The translations under genes and the position numbers were made by a program. From positions 1 through 47,035 of the forward strand of contig NZ_JAAHBU010000028.1 in NCBI RefSeq assembly GCF_010671725.1: a stretch of DNA of 47,035 nt, written 5' to 3'. This document shows, piece by piece, positions 1-10,504 of the stretch (position 1 is its first letter; the number at the start of each line of letters is the position of its first letter). The DNA is from Pseudomonas brassicae (GTDB taxonomy: Bacteria > Pseudomonadota > Gammaproteobacteria > Pseudomonadales > Pseudomonadaceae). The notes beneath the pieces were generated by a model. That model made no database searches. It saw only the letters and a list, made by a program, of their open reading frames with translations, and was not told where the DNA came from.

Positions 1-26
1 AACCGACCCTAGGGTCGGTTTTTTAA
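1..26 (-). terminator. Terminator hairpin downstream of rpsT
   Basis: Positions 1-20 form a perfect palindrome (arms AACCGACCCT and AGGGTCGGTT). It lies 11-36 bases beyond the rpsT stop codon on the minus strand, as expected for its terminator. A plus-strand T run at about 19-24 means it could also stop transcripts arriving from the left. The minus-strand T tract would lie outside the window. Confidence 0.75.
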
Positions 27-36
27 CAAGCGTCGC

Positions 37-315
37 TTAGGCAGCTGCAGCAATCTTCAGTGCCTTGATGTGGCCATTCAGACGGCCTTTATGGCGAGCA
101 GCCTTGTTCTTGTGGATGATGCCTTTATCGGCCATGCGGTCGATAACTGGAACAGCCAGGATGTAAGCAGCTTGCGCTTTTTCGGCGTCTTTTGCGTCGA
201 TGGCCTTAACTACATTCTTGATGTAGGTACGAACCATGGAACGCAGGCTGGCGTTGTGGCTGCGACGCTTCTCAGCCTGTTTTGCACGTTTTTTGGCGGA
301 AGGTGAGTTGGCCAC
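37..315 (-). CDS. rpsT: 30S ribosomal protein S20
   Basis: This 92-residue basic protein is ribosomal protein S20, which binds 16S rRNA early in assembly of the small subunit. The N-terminus has the typical A-N-S-P-S-A-K-K-R motif followed by Lys/Arg-rich helices and an Ala-rich C-terminus, and the length matches the family. The start codon is GTG at 313-315 and is supported by a strong GAGGAG ribosome-binding site 7 bases upstream. The gene is a single-gene unit, divergent from murJ and closed by the hairpin at the window edge. The 252 bp between rpsT and murJ must hold both promoters, but I see no clear -35/-10 pair there. The identification is secure. Confidence 0.97.
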   Translation of the reverse strand: MANSPSAKKRAKQAEKRRSHNASLRSMVRTYIKNVVKAIDAKDAEKAQAAYILAVPVIDRMADKGIIHKNKAARHKGRLNGHIKALKIAAAA

Positions 316-567
316 CGTCGAGCTCCTCGAAAGACTTGGTAAATAGCAAACAAAATAGGCCGCGAATCATGCCGATGAGTTAATCGGTTGTCAAGGGCGC
401 TTGTTAGGTTCCGCTGAGCGGTCGATTCACTGGAGGGGATGATTCCCTTCTGGCGCATGACCTGTAAACTCGGGAGTTTTTGCTCTGTCTGCTTTGCGCG
501 GCGGAGTATCGCATACTTGGATGCCGTTTAGGCCTCTCCTTCATCCATATGGCATGAAAAACTTTCG

Positions 568-2106
568 ATGAATCTCCTCAAGTCCCTGGCAGCGGTCAGT
601 TCCATCACAATGGTGTCGCGTGTGCTGGGCTTTATCCGCGATACGATCCTGGCGCGAATCTTTGGTGCGGGGGTGGCCACCGACGCCTTTTTCATTGCCT
701 TCAAGCTGCCCAACCTACTGCGGCGGATCTTTGCCGAAGGCGCATTTTCCCAGGCGTTCGTGCCGATTCTGGCCGAATACAAGAGTCAGCAGGGGGAAGA
801 GGCAACCCGCACGTTCGTGGCCTATGTCGCCGGCCTGCTGACCCTGGTACTGGCAGTGGTGACCACCCTGGGTATCCTGGCTGCGCCCTGGGTGGTGTGG
901 GTCACCGCACCGGGCTTTGTCGACAGTGCCGAAAAATTCGAGCTCACCACCGACCTGTTGCGGGTGACCTTTCCTTATATATTGCTGATCTCGCTGTCGT
1001 CGCTGGCCGGCGCGATTCTCAATACCTGGAACCGCTTTTCGGTGCCGGCCTTCGTGCCGACGCTGCTCAACGTCGCGATGATCTTTTTCGCGTTGTTCCT
1101 CACGCCGTATTTCGACCCGCCGGTAATGGCACTGGGCTGGGCAGTGCTGGCCGGTGGTGTGCTGCAACTGGTGTACCAGCTGCCCCACCTGAGAAAGATC
1201 GGCATGCTCGTGCTGCCTCGCCTGAGCCTGCGCGATACCGGGGTGTGGCGTGTACTCAAGCAGATGCTGCCGGCGATCCTCGGGGTGTCGGTGAGCCAGA
1301 TCTCGCTGATCATCAACACCATCTTTGCCTCGTTCCTGGTCGCAGGCTCGGTGTCCTGGATGTATTACGCCGACCGTCTGATGGAGCTGCCATCGGGGGT
1401 GCTGGGGGTGGCGTTGGGCACGATCCTGCTGCCGACCCTGGCCAAGACCTACGCCAACAAGGACCGCCATGAGTATTCGCGCATCCTCGACTGGGGCCTG
1501 CGCCTGTGCTTCCTGCTGGTGCTGCCGTGCACCTTCGCCCTGGCGATCCTGTCCGAGCCGCTGACGGTCGCGCTGTTCCAGTACGGCAAGTTCACTGCCT
1601 TCGATGCACTGATGACCCAGCGCGCGCTGATCGCCTATTCGGTCGGCCTGCTGGGCATCATTCTGGTCAAGGTGCTGGCCCCAGGCTTCTATGCGCAACA
1701 GAACATCCGCACGCCGGTGAAGATCGCGATTTTCACCCTGATTTCGACGCAACTGCTCAACCTGGTGTTCATCGGCCACCTGCAGCATGCCGGGCTGGCC
1801 CTGGCCATCAGCGTCGGCGCGTGCCTGAATGCCGGCCTGCTGTACTGGAAGCTGCGCCAGCAGAACCTGTTCGAGCCTCAGCCTGGCTGGACGCGCTACC
1901 TGCTCAAGTTGCTGGTGGCGGTGCTGCTGATGGCCGGGGTGCTGGTCGCGGGAATGTGCTACATGCCGCCATGGGAGCAAGGCCACATGCTGGAGCGCTT
2001 CCTGCGCCTGGGCGCCCTGATTGGTGCGGGTGTGGTGACCTATTTCGGCTGTCTCTACCTGTTTGGTTTCCGCCCACGGGACTTCGCCCGTAAGGCACTG
2101 CACTGA
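568..2106 (+). CDS. murJ: Lipid II flippase MurJ (MviN family)
   Basis: MurJ flips undecaprenyl-linked lipid II across the inner membrane for peptidoglycan synthesis. The 512-residue protein begins [21 protein letters not shown], the conserved first segment of the family, and is hydrophobic throughout with about 14 predicted membrane segments. The conserved stretches [33 protein letters not shown] and [20 protein letters not shown] are intact. The length is normal and no frameshift is seen. No strong Shine-Dalgarno sequence precedes the ATG, but the family N-terminus fixes the start. It lies upstream of ribF, and the 117 bp between them contains a separate TATAAT box, so ribF need not depend on this transcript. 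Confidence 0.97.
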   Translation: MNLLKSLAAVSSITMVSRVLGFIRDTILARIFGAGVATDAFFIAFKLPNLLRRIFAEGAFSQAFVPILAEYKSQQGEEATRTFVAYVAGLLTLVLAVVTTLGILAAPWVVWVTAPGFVDSAEKFELTTDLLRVTFPYILLISLSSLAGAILNTWNRFSVPAFVPTLLNVAMIFFALFLTPYFDPPVMALGWAVLAGGVLQLVYQLPHLRKIGMLVLPRLSLRDTGVWRVLKQMLPAILGVSVSQISLIINTIFASFLVAGSVSWMYYADRLMELPSGVLGVALGTILLPTLAKTYANKDRHEYSRILDWGLRLCFLLVLPCTFALAILSEPLTVALFQYGKFTAFDALMTQRALIAYSVGLLGIILVKVLAPGFYAQQNIRTPVKIAIFTLISTQLLNLVFIGHLQHAGLALAISVGACLNAGLLYWKLRQQNLFEPQPGWTRYLLKLLVAVLLMAGVLVAGMCYMPPWEQGHMLERFLRLGALIGAGVVTYFGCLYLFGFRPRDFARKALH

Positions 2107-2166
2107 TGGTCGGCGCGGGTCAGGCGTCGGTTTTGTACATTCCATGCCCCGCCATCGCGCTGCTGC

Positions 2167-2195
2167 CTGTCGCGGCGCCCGGGTGTGGTTATAAT
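2167..2195 (+). promoter_or_regulatory. Candidate sigma-70 promoter for ribF-ileS-lspA cluster
   Basis: A perfect TATAAT hexamer lies at 2190-2195, 29 bases before the ribF start and inside the murJ-ribF gap. No good TTGACA match is found 17 bases upstream (the sequence there is CTGTCG), so the -35 element is weak or absent. The -10 element is the only support. Confidence 0.45.
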
Positions 2196-2223
2196 CGACC
2201 ACTTTATGAGCAAGAAGCGCGTT

Positions 2224-3172
2224 ATGCAGCTGGTTCGAGGCCTTCACAACCTTCGCCCCGAGCATCGGGGCTGTGTTGCCACTATCGGCACTTCGACGGT
2301 GTTCACCGTGGTCACCAGGCTATCCTGGCGCGCCTGCGTGAGCGCGCGGTAGAGCTGGGCGTGCCCAGCTGCGTGGTGATTTTCGAACCACAGCCGCGTG
2401 AGTACTTTGCGCCCGACACCGCGCCGGCGCGCCTGGCCCGCCTGCGCGACAAGGTGGCGCTGCTGGCCGCCGAGGGCGTCGACCGGGTGCTGTGCCTGGC
2501 CTTCAACCAGCGCCTGAGCAAGCTCAGCGCCGCCGAGTTCGTCGACACCATCCTGGTCGACGGGCTGGGCGTGCAGCACCTGGAAGTGGGTGACGACTTT
2601 CGTTTCGGCTGCGACCGGCTGGGCGATTTCGAGTTTCTGCAGCAGGCCGGGCTGAGCCAGGGCTTTACCGTCGAAGCGGCGCAAACCGTCGAGCTCGACG
2701 GCCTGCGGGTCAGCAGCACGCAAGTGCGCGAGGCCCTGGCGCGTGCCGAGTTCGCCGTAGCCGAGCGCCTGCTGGGGCGGCCGTTCCGCATTCGCGGCCG
2801 GGTCCTGCACGGGCAGAAGCTGGCCCGCCAGCTGGGTACGCCCACCGCCAACATACAACTCAAGCGCCATCGCGTACCGCTCACCGGTGTCTACCTGGTC
2901 AGTGTCGAACTCGATGGCCAGCGCTGGCCTGGCGTCGCCAACATCGGCGTGCGGCCAACGGTTGCAGGTGATGGCCGTGCCCACCTGGAAGTGCATCTGC
3001 TGGATTTTGCCGGCGATTTATATGGCCGGCGTCTGACGTGGAATTCCACCACAAGCTGCGCGACGAGCAGCGATTCGCCTCCCTGGAGGCGCTGAAGTCG
3101 GCGATCGATGCGGATATCGCCGCCGCACGTGCCCATTGGCACGGTCAACCGCTAACGAAGAGCCTGAAATGA
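2224..3172 (+). CDS. ribF: Bifunctional riboflavin kinase/FAD synthetase, two frameshifts
   Basis: RibF phosphorylates riboflavin to FMN and adenylates FMN to FAD. Read with two restored bases, the gene encodes about 316 residues, the usual length: an N-terminal nucleotidyltransferase domain (motif [14 protein letters not shown], then DDFRFG and SSTQVREAL) and a C-terminal kinase domain ([24 protein letters not shown]). The ATG at 2224 begins the family N-terminus [10 protein letters not shown]. One A is missing near 2290 (GGCAACTTC reads GGCACTTC) and one G near 3038 (ACGGTGG reads ACGTGG). RibF is essential, so both are probably sequence errors. With the frame restored, the TGA at 3170-3172 overlaps the ileS ATG, as in a coupled operon. 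Confidence 0.93.
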
Positions 3173-6000
3173 CCGACTATAAAGCCACGCTAAACCTTCC
3201 GGACACCGCCTTCCCGATGAAGGCCGGCCTGCCACAGCGCGAACCGCAGATCCTGCAGCGCTGGGACAGCATTGGCCTGTACCAGAAGCTGCGCGAAATT
3301 GGCAAGGACCGTCCGAAGTTCGTGTTGCACGACGGCCCGCCCTACGCCAACGGCAAGATCCACATCGGTCACGCGCTCAACAAGATTCTCAAGGACATGA
3401 TCCTGCGTTCCAAAACCCTGTCCGGCTTCGATGCGCCGTATGTACCGGGTTGGGACTGTCATGGCCTGCCGATCGAGCACAAGGTCGAAGTGACCCACGG
3501 CAAGCACCTCACCGCGGACAAGACCCGTGAGCTGTGCCGTGCCTATGCCGCCGAGCAGATCGAAGGGCAGAAGAAGGAATTCATTCGCCTGGGCGTGCTG
3601 GGCGAGTGGGACAACCCCTACAAGACCATGAACTTCAGCAACGAGGCCGGCGAAATCCGCGCCCTGGCTGAAATGGTCAAGCACGGCTTCGTGTTCAAGG
3701 GCCTCAAACCGGTGAACTGGTGCTTCGATTGCGGTTCGGCCCTGGCCGAAGCTGAAGTCGAATACGCCGACAAGAAGTCGCAGACCATCGACGTCGCCTT
3801 TACCGTGGCCGACGAGGCCAAGCTCGCCCAGGCATTCGGCCTGCCGGCGCTGGCCAAGCCTGCCGCGATCGTGATCTGGACCACCACCCCGTGGACCATC
3901 CCGGCCAACCAGGCGTTGAACGTGCACCCCGAGTTCACGTACGCCCTGGTCGATGTCGGCGACAAGTTGGTGGTGCTGGCCGAAGAGCTGGTCGAAGCCT
4001 GCCTGAAGCGTTACTCGCTGGAAGGCTCGGTGATCGCCACTGCACCGGGTTCGGCGCTGGAACTGATCAACTGCCGTCACCCGCTGTACGAGCGCCTGTC
4101 GCCGGTCTACCTGGCCGAGTACGTCGAACTGGGCGCCGGTACCGGCGTGGTCCACTCGGCCCCGGCCTACGGTGAAGACGACTTCGTGAGCTGCAAGCGC
4201 TACGGCATGGTCAACGACGACATCCTCACCCCGGTGCAGAGCAACGGCGTGTACGTCGATGCGCTGGAGTTCTTCGGCGGCCAGTTCATCTGGAAGGCCA
4301 ACCCGCATATCGTCGACAAGCTCGCCGAAGTCGGCGCGCTGATGTTCACCGACACCATCAGCCATAGCTACATGCACTGCTGGCGTCACAAGACCCCGCT
4401 GATCTACCGCGCCACCGCGCAGTGGTTCGTGGGCATGGACAAACAGCCAGACAGCGGCGAAACCCTGCGCGAGCGTGCCATCAGCGCCATTGAGCAGACC
4501 AAGTTCGTCCCGGCCTGGGGCCAGGCCCGCCTGCACTCCATGATCGCCAACCGTCCCGACTGGTGCATCTCGCGCCAACGCAACTGGGGCGTGCCGATCC
4601 CGTTCTTCCTGCACAAGCAGACCGGCGAGCTGCACCCGCGCACCGTCGAGTTGATGGAACAGGTCGCGCAGCGCGTCGAACAGGAAGGCATCGAAGCCTG
4701 GTTCAAGATGGACGCTGCCGAACTGCTCGGTGACGAAGCCGCGCAGTACGACAAGATCGCCGACACCCTCGACGTCTGGTTCGACTCCGGTACCACCCAC
4801 TGGCACGTACTGCGTGGCTCGCACAACATCGGCCACGAAAGCGGCCCGCGCGCCGACCTGTACCTGGAAGGGTCCGACCAGCACCGCGGTTGGTTCCACT
4901 CCTCGCTGCTGACCGGTTGCGCCATCGACAACCACGCGCCGTATCGCGAGTTGCTGACCCACGGCTTCACCGTGGACGAGAACGGCCGCAAGATGTCCAA
5001 GTCGCTGGGCAACACCATCGAGCCGCAGAAGGTCAACGACACCCTGGGTGCCGACATCATGCGCCTGTGGGTGTCGGCGACCGACTACTCCGGCGAAATG
5101 GCCGTGTCCGACCAGATCCTGCAGCGCAGCGCCGACGCCTACCGGCGTATCCGCAACACCGCGCGCTTCCTGCTTTCCAACCTGTCCGGCTTCGACCCGG
5201 CCCGCGACCTGCTGCCGGCCGAAGACATGCTGGCACTGGACCGCTGGGCCGTGGACCGTACCTTGCTGCTGCAGCGCGAGCTGGAAGAGCACTACGGCGA
5301 GTACCGGTTCTGGAACGTCTACTCCAAGGTCCACAACTTCTGCGTGCAGGAGCTGGGCGGCTTCTACCTTGACATCATCAAGGACCGCCAGTACACCACG
5401 GGCGCCAACAGCATCGCGCGCCGTTCGTGCCAGACCGCGCTGTACCACATCAGCGAAGCACTGGTGCGCTGGATCGCGCCGATCCTGGCGTTCACCGCCG
5501 ATGAGCTGTGGCAGTACCTGCCGGGCGAGCGCAACGAATCCGTGATGCTCAACACCTGGTACCGGGGCCTGACCGAGCTGCCCGAAGGCATCGAGCTGGA
5601 CCGCGCCTACTGGGACCGCGTGATGGCCGTGAAAGCCGCCGTCAACAAGGAACTGGAAAACCAGCGTGCCGCCAAGGCCATCGGTGGCAACCTGCAAGCC
5701 GAAGTTACCCTGTTCGCCGACGAAGCGCTGAGCACCGACCTGGGCAAGCTGGGCAACGAGCTGCGCTTCGTGCTGATCACCTCGGCCGCCAGCGTCGCCC
5801 CGTTCGTCGATGCCCCGGCCGATGCGGTGGTCACCGAAGTGGCCGGCCTCAAGCTCAAGGTGGTCAAGTCCGGCCATGCCAAGTGCGGCCGTTGCTGGCA
5901 CTTCCGTGCCGACGTGGGCGTGAACCCGGAGCACCCGGAAATCTGCGGTCGTTGCGTCGACAACATCAGTGGCAAAGGTGAGGTGCGTCACTATGCCTAA
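3169..6000 (+). CDS. ileS: Isoleucyl-tRNA synthetase
   Basis: IleRS charges tRNA-Ile with isoleucine in the cytoplasm and hydrolyses mischarged valine. The 943-residue protein has the class I signatures HIGH at residues 65-68 and KMSKS at 608-612, the editing domain between them ([30 protein letters not shown]), and a C-terminal zinc finger with Cys 906, 909, 926 and 929. The start at 3169 is chosen over an in-frame upstream ATG at 3136 because [11 protein letters not shown] is the usual N-terminus and its ATGA overlaps the ribF stop. The stop overlaps lspA by 8 bases. The gene is intact. Confidence 0.98.
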   Translation: MTDYKATLNLPDTAFPMKAGLPQREPQILQRWDSIGLYQKLREIGKDRPKFVLHDGPPYANGKIHIGHALNKILKDMILRSKTLSGFDAPYVPGWDCHGLPIEHKVEVTHGKHLTADKTRELCRAYAAEQIEGQKKEFIRLGVLGEWDNPYKTMNFSNEAGEIRALAEMVKHGFVFKGLKPVNWCFDCGSALAEAEVEYADKKSQTIDVAFTVADEAKLAQAFGLPALAKPAAIVIWTTTPWTIPANQALNVHPEFTYALVDVGDKLVVLAEELVEACLKRYSLEGSVIATAPGSALELINCRHPLYERLSPVYLAEYVELGAGTGVVHSAPAYGEDDFVSCKRYGMVNDDILTPVQSNGVYVDALEFFGGQFIWKANPHIVDKLAEVGALMFTDTISHSYMHCWRHKTPLIYRATAQWFVGMDKQPDSGETLRERAISAIEQTKFVPAWGQARLHSMIANRPDWCISRQRNWGVPIPFFLHKQTGELHPRTVELMEQVAQRVEQEGIEAWFKMDAAELLGDEAAQYDKIADTLDVWFDSGTTHWHVLRGSHNIGHESGPRADLYLEGSDQHRGWFHSSLLTGCAIDNHAPYRELLTHGFTVDENGRKMSKSLGNTIEPQKVNDTLGADIMRLWVSATDYSGEMAVSDQILQRSADAYRRIRNTARFLLSNLSGFDPARDLLPAEDMLALDRWAVDRTLLLQRELEEHYGEYRFWNVYSKVHNFCVQELGGFYLDIIKDRQYTTGANSIARRSCQTALYHISEALVRWIAPILAFTADELWQYLPGERNESVMLNTWYRGLTELPEGIELDRAYWDRVMAVKAAVNKELENQRAAKAIGGNLQAEVTLFADEALSTDLGKLGNELRFVLITSAASVAPFVDAPADAVVTEVAGLKLKVVKSGHAKCGRCWHFRADVGVNPEHPEICGRCVDNISGKGEVRHYA

Positions 6001-6508
6001 CCCCAACGTGGGGCGCTTCGGGCGCCTCGCCTGGCTGTGGCTGAGCCTGCTGGTACTGGTCCTCGACCAGGCCAGCAAGCACTACTTCGAAGGTGCCCTG
6101 AGCCTGTACCAGCAGATCGTGGTCATCCCCGACTACTTCAGCTGGACCCTGGCCTACAACACCGGCGCAGCCTTCAGCTTCCTGGCCGAAAGCTCGGGCT
6201 GGCAGCGCTGGCTGTTCGCCCTGATCGCCCTGGTGGTCAGCGCGGTGCTGGTGGTATGGCTCAAGCGCCTGGGGCGCAACGAAACCTGGCTGGCCGTCGC
6301 GCTGGCCCTGGTGCTCGGCGGCGCGCTGGGCAACCTGTACGACCGGATCGTGCTCGGCCATGTGGTCGACTTCATCCTGGTGCACTGGCAGAACCGCTGG
6401 TACTTCCCGGCCTTCAACCTGGCCGACAGTGCCATCAGCGTGGGCGCGGTGATGCTGGCGCTGGATATGTTCAAGAGCAAAAAGTCCGGAGAACCCGTGC
6501 ATGACTGA
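5993..6508 (+). CDS. lspA: Lipoprotein signal peptidase (signal peptidase II)
   Basis: LspA is an inner-membrane aspartyl protease that cleaves the signal peptide of diacylglyceryl-prolipoproteins just before the lipidated cysteine. The 171-residue protein has four hydrophobic segments and both catalytic motifs, with Asp126 in GHVVDF and Asp145 in FNLADS. The conserved N-terminal LDQASKHY and the Asn-rich YNTGAAFSF are present. The start ATG at 5993 lies inside the last codons of ileS (8-base overlap), and an in-frame ATG at 5969 is less likely. The ileS-lspA pairing is widespread in proteobacteria. Its stop overlaps fkpB by 8 bases. Confidence 0.97.
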   Translation: MPNPNVGRFGRLAWLWLSLLVLVLDQASKHYFEGALSLYQQIVVIPDYFSWTLAYNTGAAFSFLAESSGWQRWLFALIALVVSAVLVVWLKRLGRNETWLAVALALVLGGALGNLYDRIVLGHVVDFILVHWQNRWYFPAFNLADSAISVGAVMLALDMFKSKKSGEPVHD

Positions 6509-6938
6509 TACCCGTATTGGCCAGAACACCGAAGTCACCCTGCACTTCGCGTTGCACCTGGAAAACGGCGACACCGTCGACAGCACCTTCGACAAAGCGC
6601 CGGCAGTGTTCAAGGTCGGCGACGGCAACCTGCTGCCCGGCTTCGAAGCCGCAATCTTCGGTTTCAAGGCCGGTGACAAGCGTACCGTCAGCGTGCCGCC
6701 AGAGAACGCTTTCGGCCAGCCCAACCCGCAGAACGTGCAGATCATTCCCCGCTCGCAGTTCCAGGACATGGACCTGTCCGAAGGCCTGCTGGTGATTTTC
6801 AACGACGCGGCCAACGCCGAGTTGCCCGGTGTGGTGAAAGCCTTCGATGACGCGCAAGTGACCATCGACTTCAATCACCCGCTGTCCGGCAAGACCCTGA
6901 ACTTCGAGGTGGAAATCCTCGCGGTCAAGGCCCTTTGA
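6501..6938 (+). CDS. fkpB: FKBP-type peptidyl-prolyl isomerase, SlpA type
   Basis: This 145-residue protein is an FKBP-fold peptidyl-prolyl cis-trans isomerase of the SlpA/FkpB group, which helps fold proteins in the cytoplasm. It shows the family's N-terminal strand pattern ([18 protein letters not shown]), the active-site region around [15 protein letters not shown], and the inserted-in-flap domain typical of SlpA ([26 protein letters not shown]) followed by [18 protein letters not shown]. No signal peptide is seen. It overlaps lspA by 8 bases and is followed by ispH after 14 bases, the order known from E. coli and Pseudomonas. Confidence 0.95.
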   Translation: MTDTRIGQNTEVTLHFALHLENGDTVDSTFDKAPAVFKVGDGNLLPGFEAAIFGFKAGDKRTVSVPPENAFGQPNPQNVQIIPRSQFQDMDLSEGLLVIFNDAANAELPGVVKAFDDAQVTIDFNHPLSGKTLNFEVEILAVKAL

Positions 6939-6952
6939 GCCAGGAGTCAGCA

Positions 6953-7900
6953 ATGCAGATCAAACTCGCCAACCCACGCGGCTTCTGTGCCGGCGTGGAC
7001 CGGGCGATCGAAATCGTCAACCGCGCCCTTGAAGTGTTCGGCCCGCCGATCTACGTGCGTCACGAAGTGGTGCACAACAAGTTCGTGGTCGAAGACCTGC
7101 GCGCGCGCGGGGCCATCTTCGTCGAAGAACTCGACCAGGTGCCCAATGACGTCATCGTCATCTTCAGTGCCCACGGTGTTTCCCAGGCCGTGCGCCAAGA
7201 GGCGGCAGGGCGCGGTTTGAAGGTGTTCGATGCGACCTGTCCGCTGGTGACCAAGGTGCACATCGAGGTAGCCAAGTACAGCCGCGATGGCAAGGAATGC
7301 ATCCTGATCGGCCACGCAGGGCACCCCGAAGTCGAAGGCACCATGGGCCAGTACGACGCCAGCAATGGCGGTTCGATCTACCTGGTCGAGGATGAAGAGG
7401 ATGTCGCCAGCCTGCAGGTGCGCGACCCCGAGCGCCTGGCCTTCGTGACCCAGACCACCTTGTCGATGGACGACACCAGCCGCGTCATCGATGCGCTGCG
7501 ATCGCGCTTTCCGAGCATTGGCGGGCCGCGCAAGGACGACATCTGCTACGCCACCCAGAACCGCCAGGACGCGGTCAAGCAACTGGCGGACGAGTGCGAT
7601 GTGGTGCTGGTGGTGGGCAGCCCGAACAGCTCCAACTCCAACCGCCTGCGCGAGCTGGCGGAGCGCATGGCCACCCCGGCCTACCTCATCGATGGCGCGG
7701 AAGACCTGCAGCGCAGCTGGTTCGACGGCGTGGCGCGGGTCGGTATCACCGCCGGTGCCTCGGCCCCCGAGGTGCTGGTGCGTGGCGTGATCGCGCAGTT
7801 GCAGGAATGGGGTGCCACGGGTGCCGACGAGCTGGATGGTCGCGAAGAGAATGTCACCTTCTCGATGCCTAAAGAGCTGCGCGTGCGTTCATTGATCTGA
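6953..7900 (+). CDS. ispH: 4-hydroxy-3-methylbut-2-enyl diphosphate reductase
   Basis: IspH (LytB) is the last enzyme of the MEP isoprenoid pathway and reduces HMBPP to IPP and DMAPP using a [4Fe-4S] cluster. The 315-residue protein has the three conserved cluster cysteines: Cys12 ([11 protein letters not shown]), Cys96 ([11 protein letters not shown]) and Cys198 ([11 protein letters not shown]). It also has the catalytic [20 protein letters not shown] and [11 protein letters not shown] motifs. The ATG at 6953 follows an AGGAG site and gives the usual [15 protein letters not shown]-terminus. An in-frame start at 6935 would add six residues. It ends the ribF-ileS-lspA-fkpB-ispH cluster and converges on fimT with a 12-base overlap. 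Confidence 0.97.
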   Translation: MQIKLANPRGFCAGVDRAIEIVNRALEVFGPPIYVRHEVVHNKFVVEDLRARGAIFVEELDQVPNDVIVIFSAHGVSQAVRQEAAGRGLKVFDATCPLVTKVHIEVAKYSRDGKECILIGHAGHPEVEGTMGQYDASNGGSIYLVEDEEDVASLQVRDPERLAFVTQTTLSMDDTSRVIDALRSRFPSIGGPRKDDICYATQNRQDAVKQLADECDVVLVVGSPNSSNSNRLRELAERMATPAYLIDGAEDLQRSWFDGVARVGITAGASAPEVLVRGVIAQLQEWGATGADELDGREENVTFSMPKELRVRSLI

Positions 7901-8392
7901 GCCGGGGGCCGCGCACAGTGGCTCCTCGCTGGCGGTACGGCGCACGCTGACCCGCCCGGTGCGTGACAGCACCACCTGATACAGGCTCCGGTGACCGGGC
8001 TCTGCGCAGACATGCAGGGTCCCGGCCTGGAACCCGCCCGTCTGTTCCGGTACACCCAGCCCGCCGAAACGGACTTGCCGCGCCAGCGGTTGATTGCCCA
8101 CCACCCGCACCCGCCGGTTGGCGCGGTGCTCCTGCAGCACCTGCTGCGTTTCAGTGCCCATTCGCCATCCGTTGCTCCAGTTCCCTTCGATCGCCACCAG
8201 GCTGACCGCGTGATTGCGCAGCAATGCTTCGCTGCGGGCGCCGCGCAATGCCTGGGCCAGCTGTTCAGCGACGGCTTGGCGCTGTAGGTCGCTGCTCATG
8301 GTGCTGTAGGCAGGAACCCCGAGCTGTACCAGCACGGCAAGCAGCGCCAGTGCATACATCATTTGAATCAGTGTTACGCCCTGTTGCGCCAT
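7889..8392 (-). CDS. fimT: Minor pseudopilin, GspH/FimT family
   Basis: This is a type IV pilus minor pilin of the FimT/FimU/GspH family, 167 residues long. It has a very short leader (MAQQG) before the hydrophobic helix [20 protein letters not shown], so PilD-type processing after Gly5 is expected. The C-terminal half contains a Cys pair that could form a disulfide. The fifth mature residue is Gln instead of the nearly invariant Glu, which is unusual. The ATG at 8392 is preceded by GGAGG. The gene is divergent from pilV and overlaps the end of ispH by 12 bases. The FimT/FimU distinction cannot be settled from sequence alone. Confidence 0.85.
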   Translation of the reverse strand: MAQQGVTLIQMMYALALLAVLVQLGVPAYSTMSSDLQRQAVAEQLAQALRGARSEALLRNHAVSLVAIEGNWSNGWRMGTETQQVLQEHRANRRVRVVGNQPLARQVRFGGLGVPEQTGGFQAGTLHVCAEPGHRSLYQVVLSRTGRVSVRRTASEEPLCAAPGSDQ

Positions 8393-8501
8393 CGTGCATC
8401 CCTCCCTGGAAGTGCTTCTCTATAGGTTCAGCGCCACGCGGGCTGACGTCCAGTCAGGCGGGGCGGCAATTGCGCAGGGAAATTTCGCAGGAGGCGAACC
8501 C

Positions 8502-8849
8502 ATGACAAGGAAAGTGGAGCGAGGCATGACCCTGATCGAGGTGCTGGTGGCATTGGTGGTCATGTCACTGGGGGTGTTCACGGCAGCGGCACTGCAAGGG
8601 CGGGCGTTATCGACCACCGACAGCGCCTTGCGCAGCACCCAGGTGTTGCTGCTGGCCCAGGAGGTACTGGAGCGGGTGCGTGCGGCAGGCCGGCTGGGTG
8701 CCGGGGAGGGGGCGCAACTGCAACGCGACCTGCAAGCCGTGGTGGGCGCCTCGGCACAGGCGCGTGTCACTCAGGCTGGCGCTGACATTGCACTCGACCT
8801 GGGTTGGCCAGAGGGCGCGTTTGTGATTCGTGGGCGGGTGATGCCATGA
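8502..8849 (+). CDS. pilV: Type IV pilus minor pilin PilV
   Basis: PilV is a minor pilin of the complex that primes type IV pilus assembly. The 115-residue product has a short basic leader, a Gly before the mature N-terminus MTLIEVLVALVVMSLGVF with Glu5 present, and a soluble domain beginning with the family pattern around ALQGRALSTTDSA. The start at 8502 is preceded by a GGAGG site at the normal distance. An upstream in-frame GTG at 8394 lies outside that context. It is shorter than P. aeruginosa PilV. Its TGA overlaps the pilW ATG (ATGA at 8846-8849), so the genes are translationally coupled. Confidence 0.87.
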   Translation: MTRKVERGMTLIEVLVALVVMSLGVFTAAALQGRALSTTDSALRSTQVLLLAQEVLERVRAAGRLGAGEGAQLQRDLQAVVGASAQARVTQAGADIALDLGWPEGAFVIRGRVMP

Positions 8850-9550
8850 GGCGCGCGGCAGGCTTCGGCCTGGTGGAAGCGTTGCTGGCATTGAGCCTGG
8901 GCCTGTTGCTGGTGCTGGCCGCCAGCCACCTGTTGCTGGCCGCGCTGCACAGCTGGCAGGCGCAGGGCGTGGCGGCACAGTTGCAGGAGGACGCACGCCT
9001 GGCCTTGCAGCGCATGGCGCGTGACATCCGCATGGCGGGTGCATTCGGTTGCCTGCGACAGGAGGCGGTCAGTTTTGCCGACCCGGCGATTGCCGCAGTG
9101 TTTGCACTGCCATTGAGCATCAGCCTAGAGCCCGACGGCAACCTGCGCAGCCTGAGCCTGGTGGGTGCGCAGAGCGGCGATACCGGCAGCCCGGCGCACT
9201 GGACGCTGGTGACCGACTGCGCGCGCGTGGCACGTGCCTATGCGGGCAAGCACTCGCCGGGGCCGGGCGAGTTCGCCTTGCCGATCCACCGGCAGGTGTA
9301 CCAGCTGGTCGCCGGGCAGCTGCGCCTGAGCAGTGGGAGTACCCAGGCAGTGCTGGTCGACAATGTTCATCGCCTGCGCATGGATTTTGGCGTGGCCGAT
9401 GCGGCGGGGCGGGTGGCCTACGTGGTGGCGACGCCCGAGCCTGCCAGAATCCGCAGCGTGCGCATTCGCCTGACATTGGCAGATCCACTGCAGCGCGTAC
9501 GGGCGCAGACCTATCACCTGGTGGCTGCTGTGCGTAACCCTGCGCCATGA
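8846..9550 (+). CDS. pilW: Type IV pilus minor pilin PilW
   Basis: PilW is a minor pilin needed for pilus priming. The 234-residue protein has the leader MRRAAG followed by FGLVEALLALSLGLLLVLAA, a class III N-terminus with Glu5. The soluble domain carries the PilW signature region ARLALQRMARDIRMAGAFGC. The start overlaps the pilV stop by 4 bases, and the stop overlaps the pilX ATG by 4 bases (9547-9550), so pilV-pilW-pilX form one coupled unit. No frameshift is seen. Confidence 0.9.
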   Translation: MRRAAGFGLVEALLALSLGLLLVLAASHLLLAALHSWQAQGVAAQLQEDARLALQRMARDIRMAGAFGCLRQEAVSFADPAIAAVFALPLSISLEPDGNLRSLSLVGAQSGDTGSPAHWTLVTDCARVARAYAGKHSPGPGEFALPIHRQVYQLVAGQLRLSSGSTQAVLVDNVHRLRMDFGVADAAGRVAYVVATPEPARIRSVRIRLTLADPLQRVRAQTYHLVAAVRNPAP

Positions 9551-10059
9551 GAGCGCAAGGCGGAATGGTGCTGCTGGTCAGCCTGGTGATGATGCTGTTG
9601 TTGGCCTTGCTGGCGATGTCGGCGCTGCAGGGCGCGACCCTGCAGGCGCGCATGGCCGGCAACCTGGGCGCGGCGTTGCAGGCATTCGAGTCAGCCGAGG
9701 CAACCTTGCGAGAGGGTGAGGCACAGGTGCTTGCAGGGCATGTCCCGTCCTTGCCCTGCACCTACTGCCTGCCGCCGCCAGAGGCCGCACGGGTACGTGC
9801 GGCCGGGGTGCATGCCGATGCAGCTGCCAGCTCGGGTCTGGTCTGGCAGGCGTATGCGCGTGGTCTCTACCTGATCCAGCCGCTGGGTGAGAGCAGCCGT
9901 GCCACTGGCCTGCCCGACGGCCTGCCCGTGCAGTTGTTCCGCATCACCGCCGTGGGCTGGCGGCAACAGGCGCGGGTGGTGCTCGAAAGTGTGCATGCGC
10001 AGCCGCTGGCGCCTGGCAAACAAGCGCCCCGGCGCATCGCGTGGCGGCAAATTCTGTAA
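9547..10059 (+). CDS. pilX: Type IV pilus minor pilin PilX
   Basis: This 170-residue product is PilX-like. Its N-terminus is MRAQGG followed by the hydrophobic MVLLVSLVMMLLLALLAMSA, and the PilX-type motif ARMAGNLGAALQAFESAEATL follows the helix. Like other PilX proteins it has no clear Glu5. It contains a CTYC cysteine pair. It overlaps pilW by 4 bases and is followed after 11 bases by pilE. In P. aeruginosa the gene after pilX is the large adhesin pilY1, and none is present here. Confidence 0.88.
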   Translation: MRAQGGMVLLVSLVMMLLLALLAMSALQGATLQARMAGNLGAALQAFESAEATLREGEAQVLAGHVPSLPCTYCLPPPEAARVRAAGVHADAAASSGLVWQAYARGLYLIQPLGESSRATGLPDGLPVQLFRITAVGWRQQARVVLESVHAQPLAPGKQAPRRIAWRQIL

Positions 10060-10070
10060 GGAGGTGAGGC

Positions 10071-10475
10071 ATGCGCGCGTACGCCCAGGGCTTGAGCCTG
10101 ATCGAACTGTTGATTGTCGTCGCCGTGGTCGGCATTCTGGCGAGCATTGCCTACCCCAGTTACACCGATACGGTGAAAAGTGCCGCACGCACGGAGGTGG
10201 CCGGGATGCTGTTGGCGAGTGCGCAGCAACTGGAGCGTCATCGTGCGCGCACTGGTGAGTATGCCGACAGCGATAGCGTGACGACCCCGCTGCCCCCCGG
10301 TACACGTCATTACAGCCTGCATGCCAGCCGTGAGGCCGAGCGCTTCAGCCTGGTGGCCAGGCGCCGCGTCGAAGGGTTGATGGCCGGTGACCGGTGTGGC
10401 GACTTCGAACTCGACCACCGGGGTGTACGGGGTAACCCGCACGGTGATGCAGGGCAGGGCTGCTGGGGCAACTGA
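10071..10475 (+). CDS. pilE: Type IV pilin, PilE family
   Basis: PilE is a minor pilin. The 134-residue protein has leader MRAYAQG and the mature start LSLIELLIVVAVVGILASIA with Glu5, followed by the YPSYTDTV stretch common to PilE proteins. The C-terminal region contains two cysteines (CGDFE and the GCWGN end) that probably form the D-region disulfide. A GGAGG ribosome-binding site lies just before the ATG. It ends the pilV-pilW-pilX-pilE cluster, and thiO starts 29 bases downstream on the same strand. Confidence 0.88.
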   Translation: MRAYAQGLSLIELLIVVAVVGILASIAYPSYTDTVKSAARTEVAGMLLASAQQLERHRARTGEYADSDSVTTPLPPGTRHYSLHASREAERFSLVARRRVEGLMAGDRCGDFELDHRGVRGNPHGDAGQGCWGN

Positions 10476-10504
10476 AGTCTTTCATTCGGGTACTGGATCA
10501 ATAG

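Noticed and set aside
715..2265. A 516-codon open frame antisense to murJ
   Set aside because: It is a shadow frame: very Gln/His/Arg-rich, with no motif and no ribosome-binding site.
3190..6078. A 962-codon open frame antisense to ileS
   Set aside because: It is a shadow of the high-GC ileS gene with low-complexity composition and no family resemblance.
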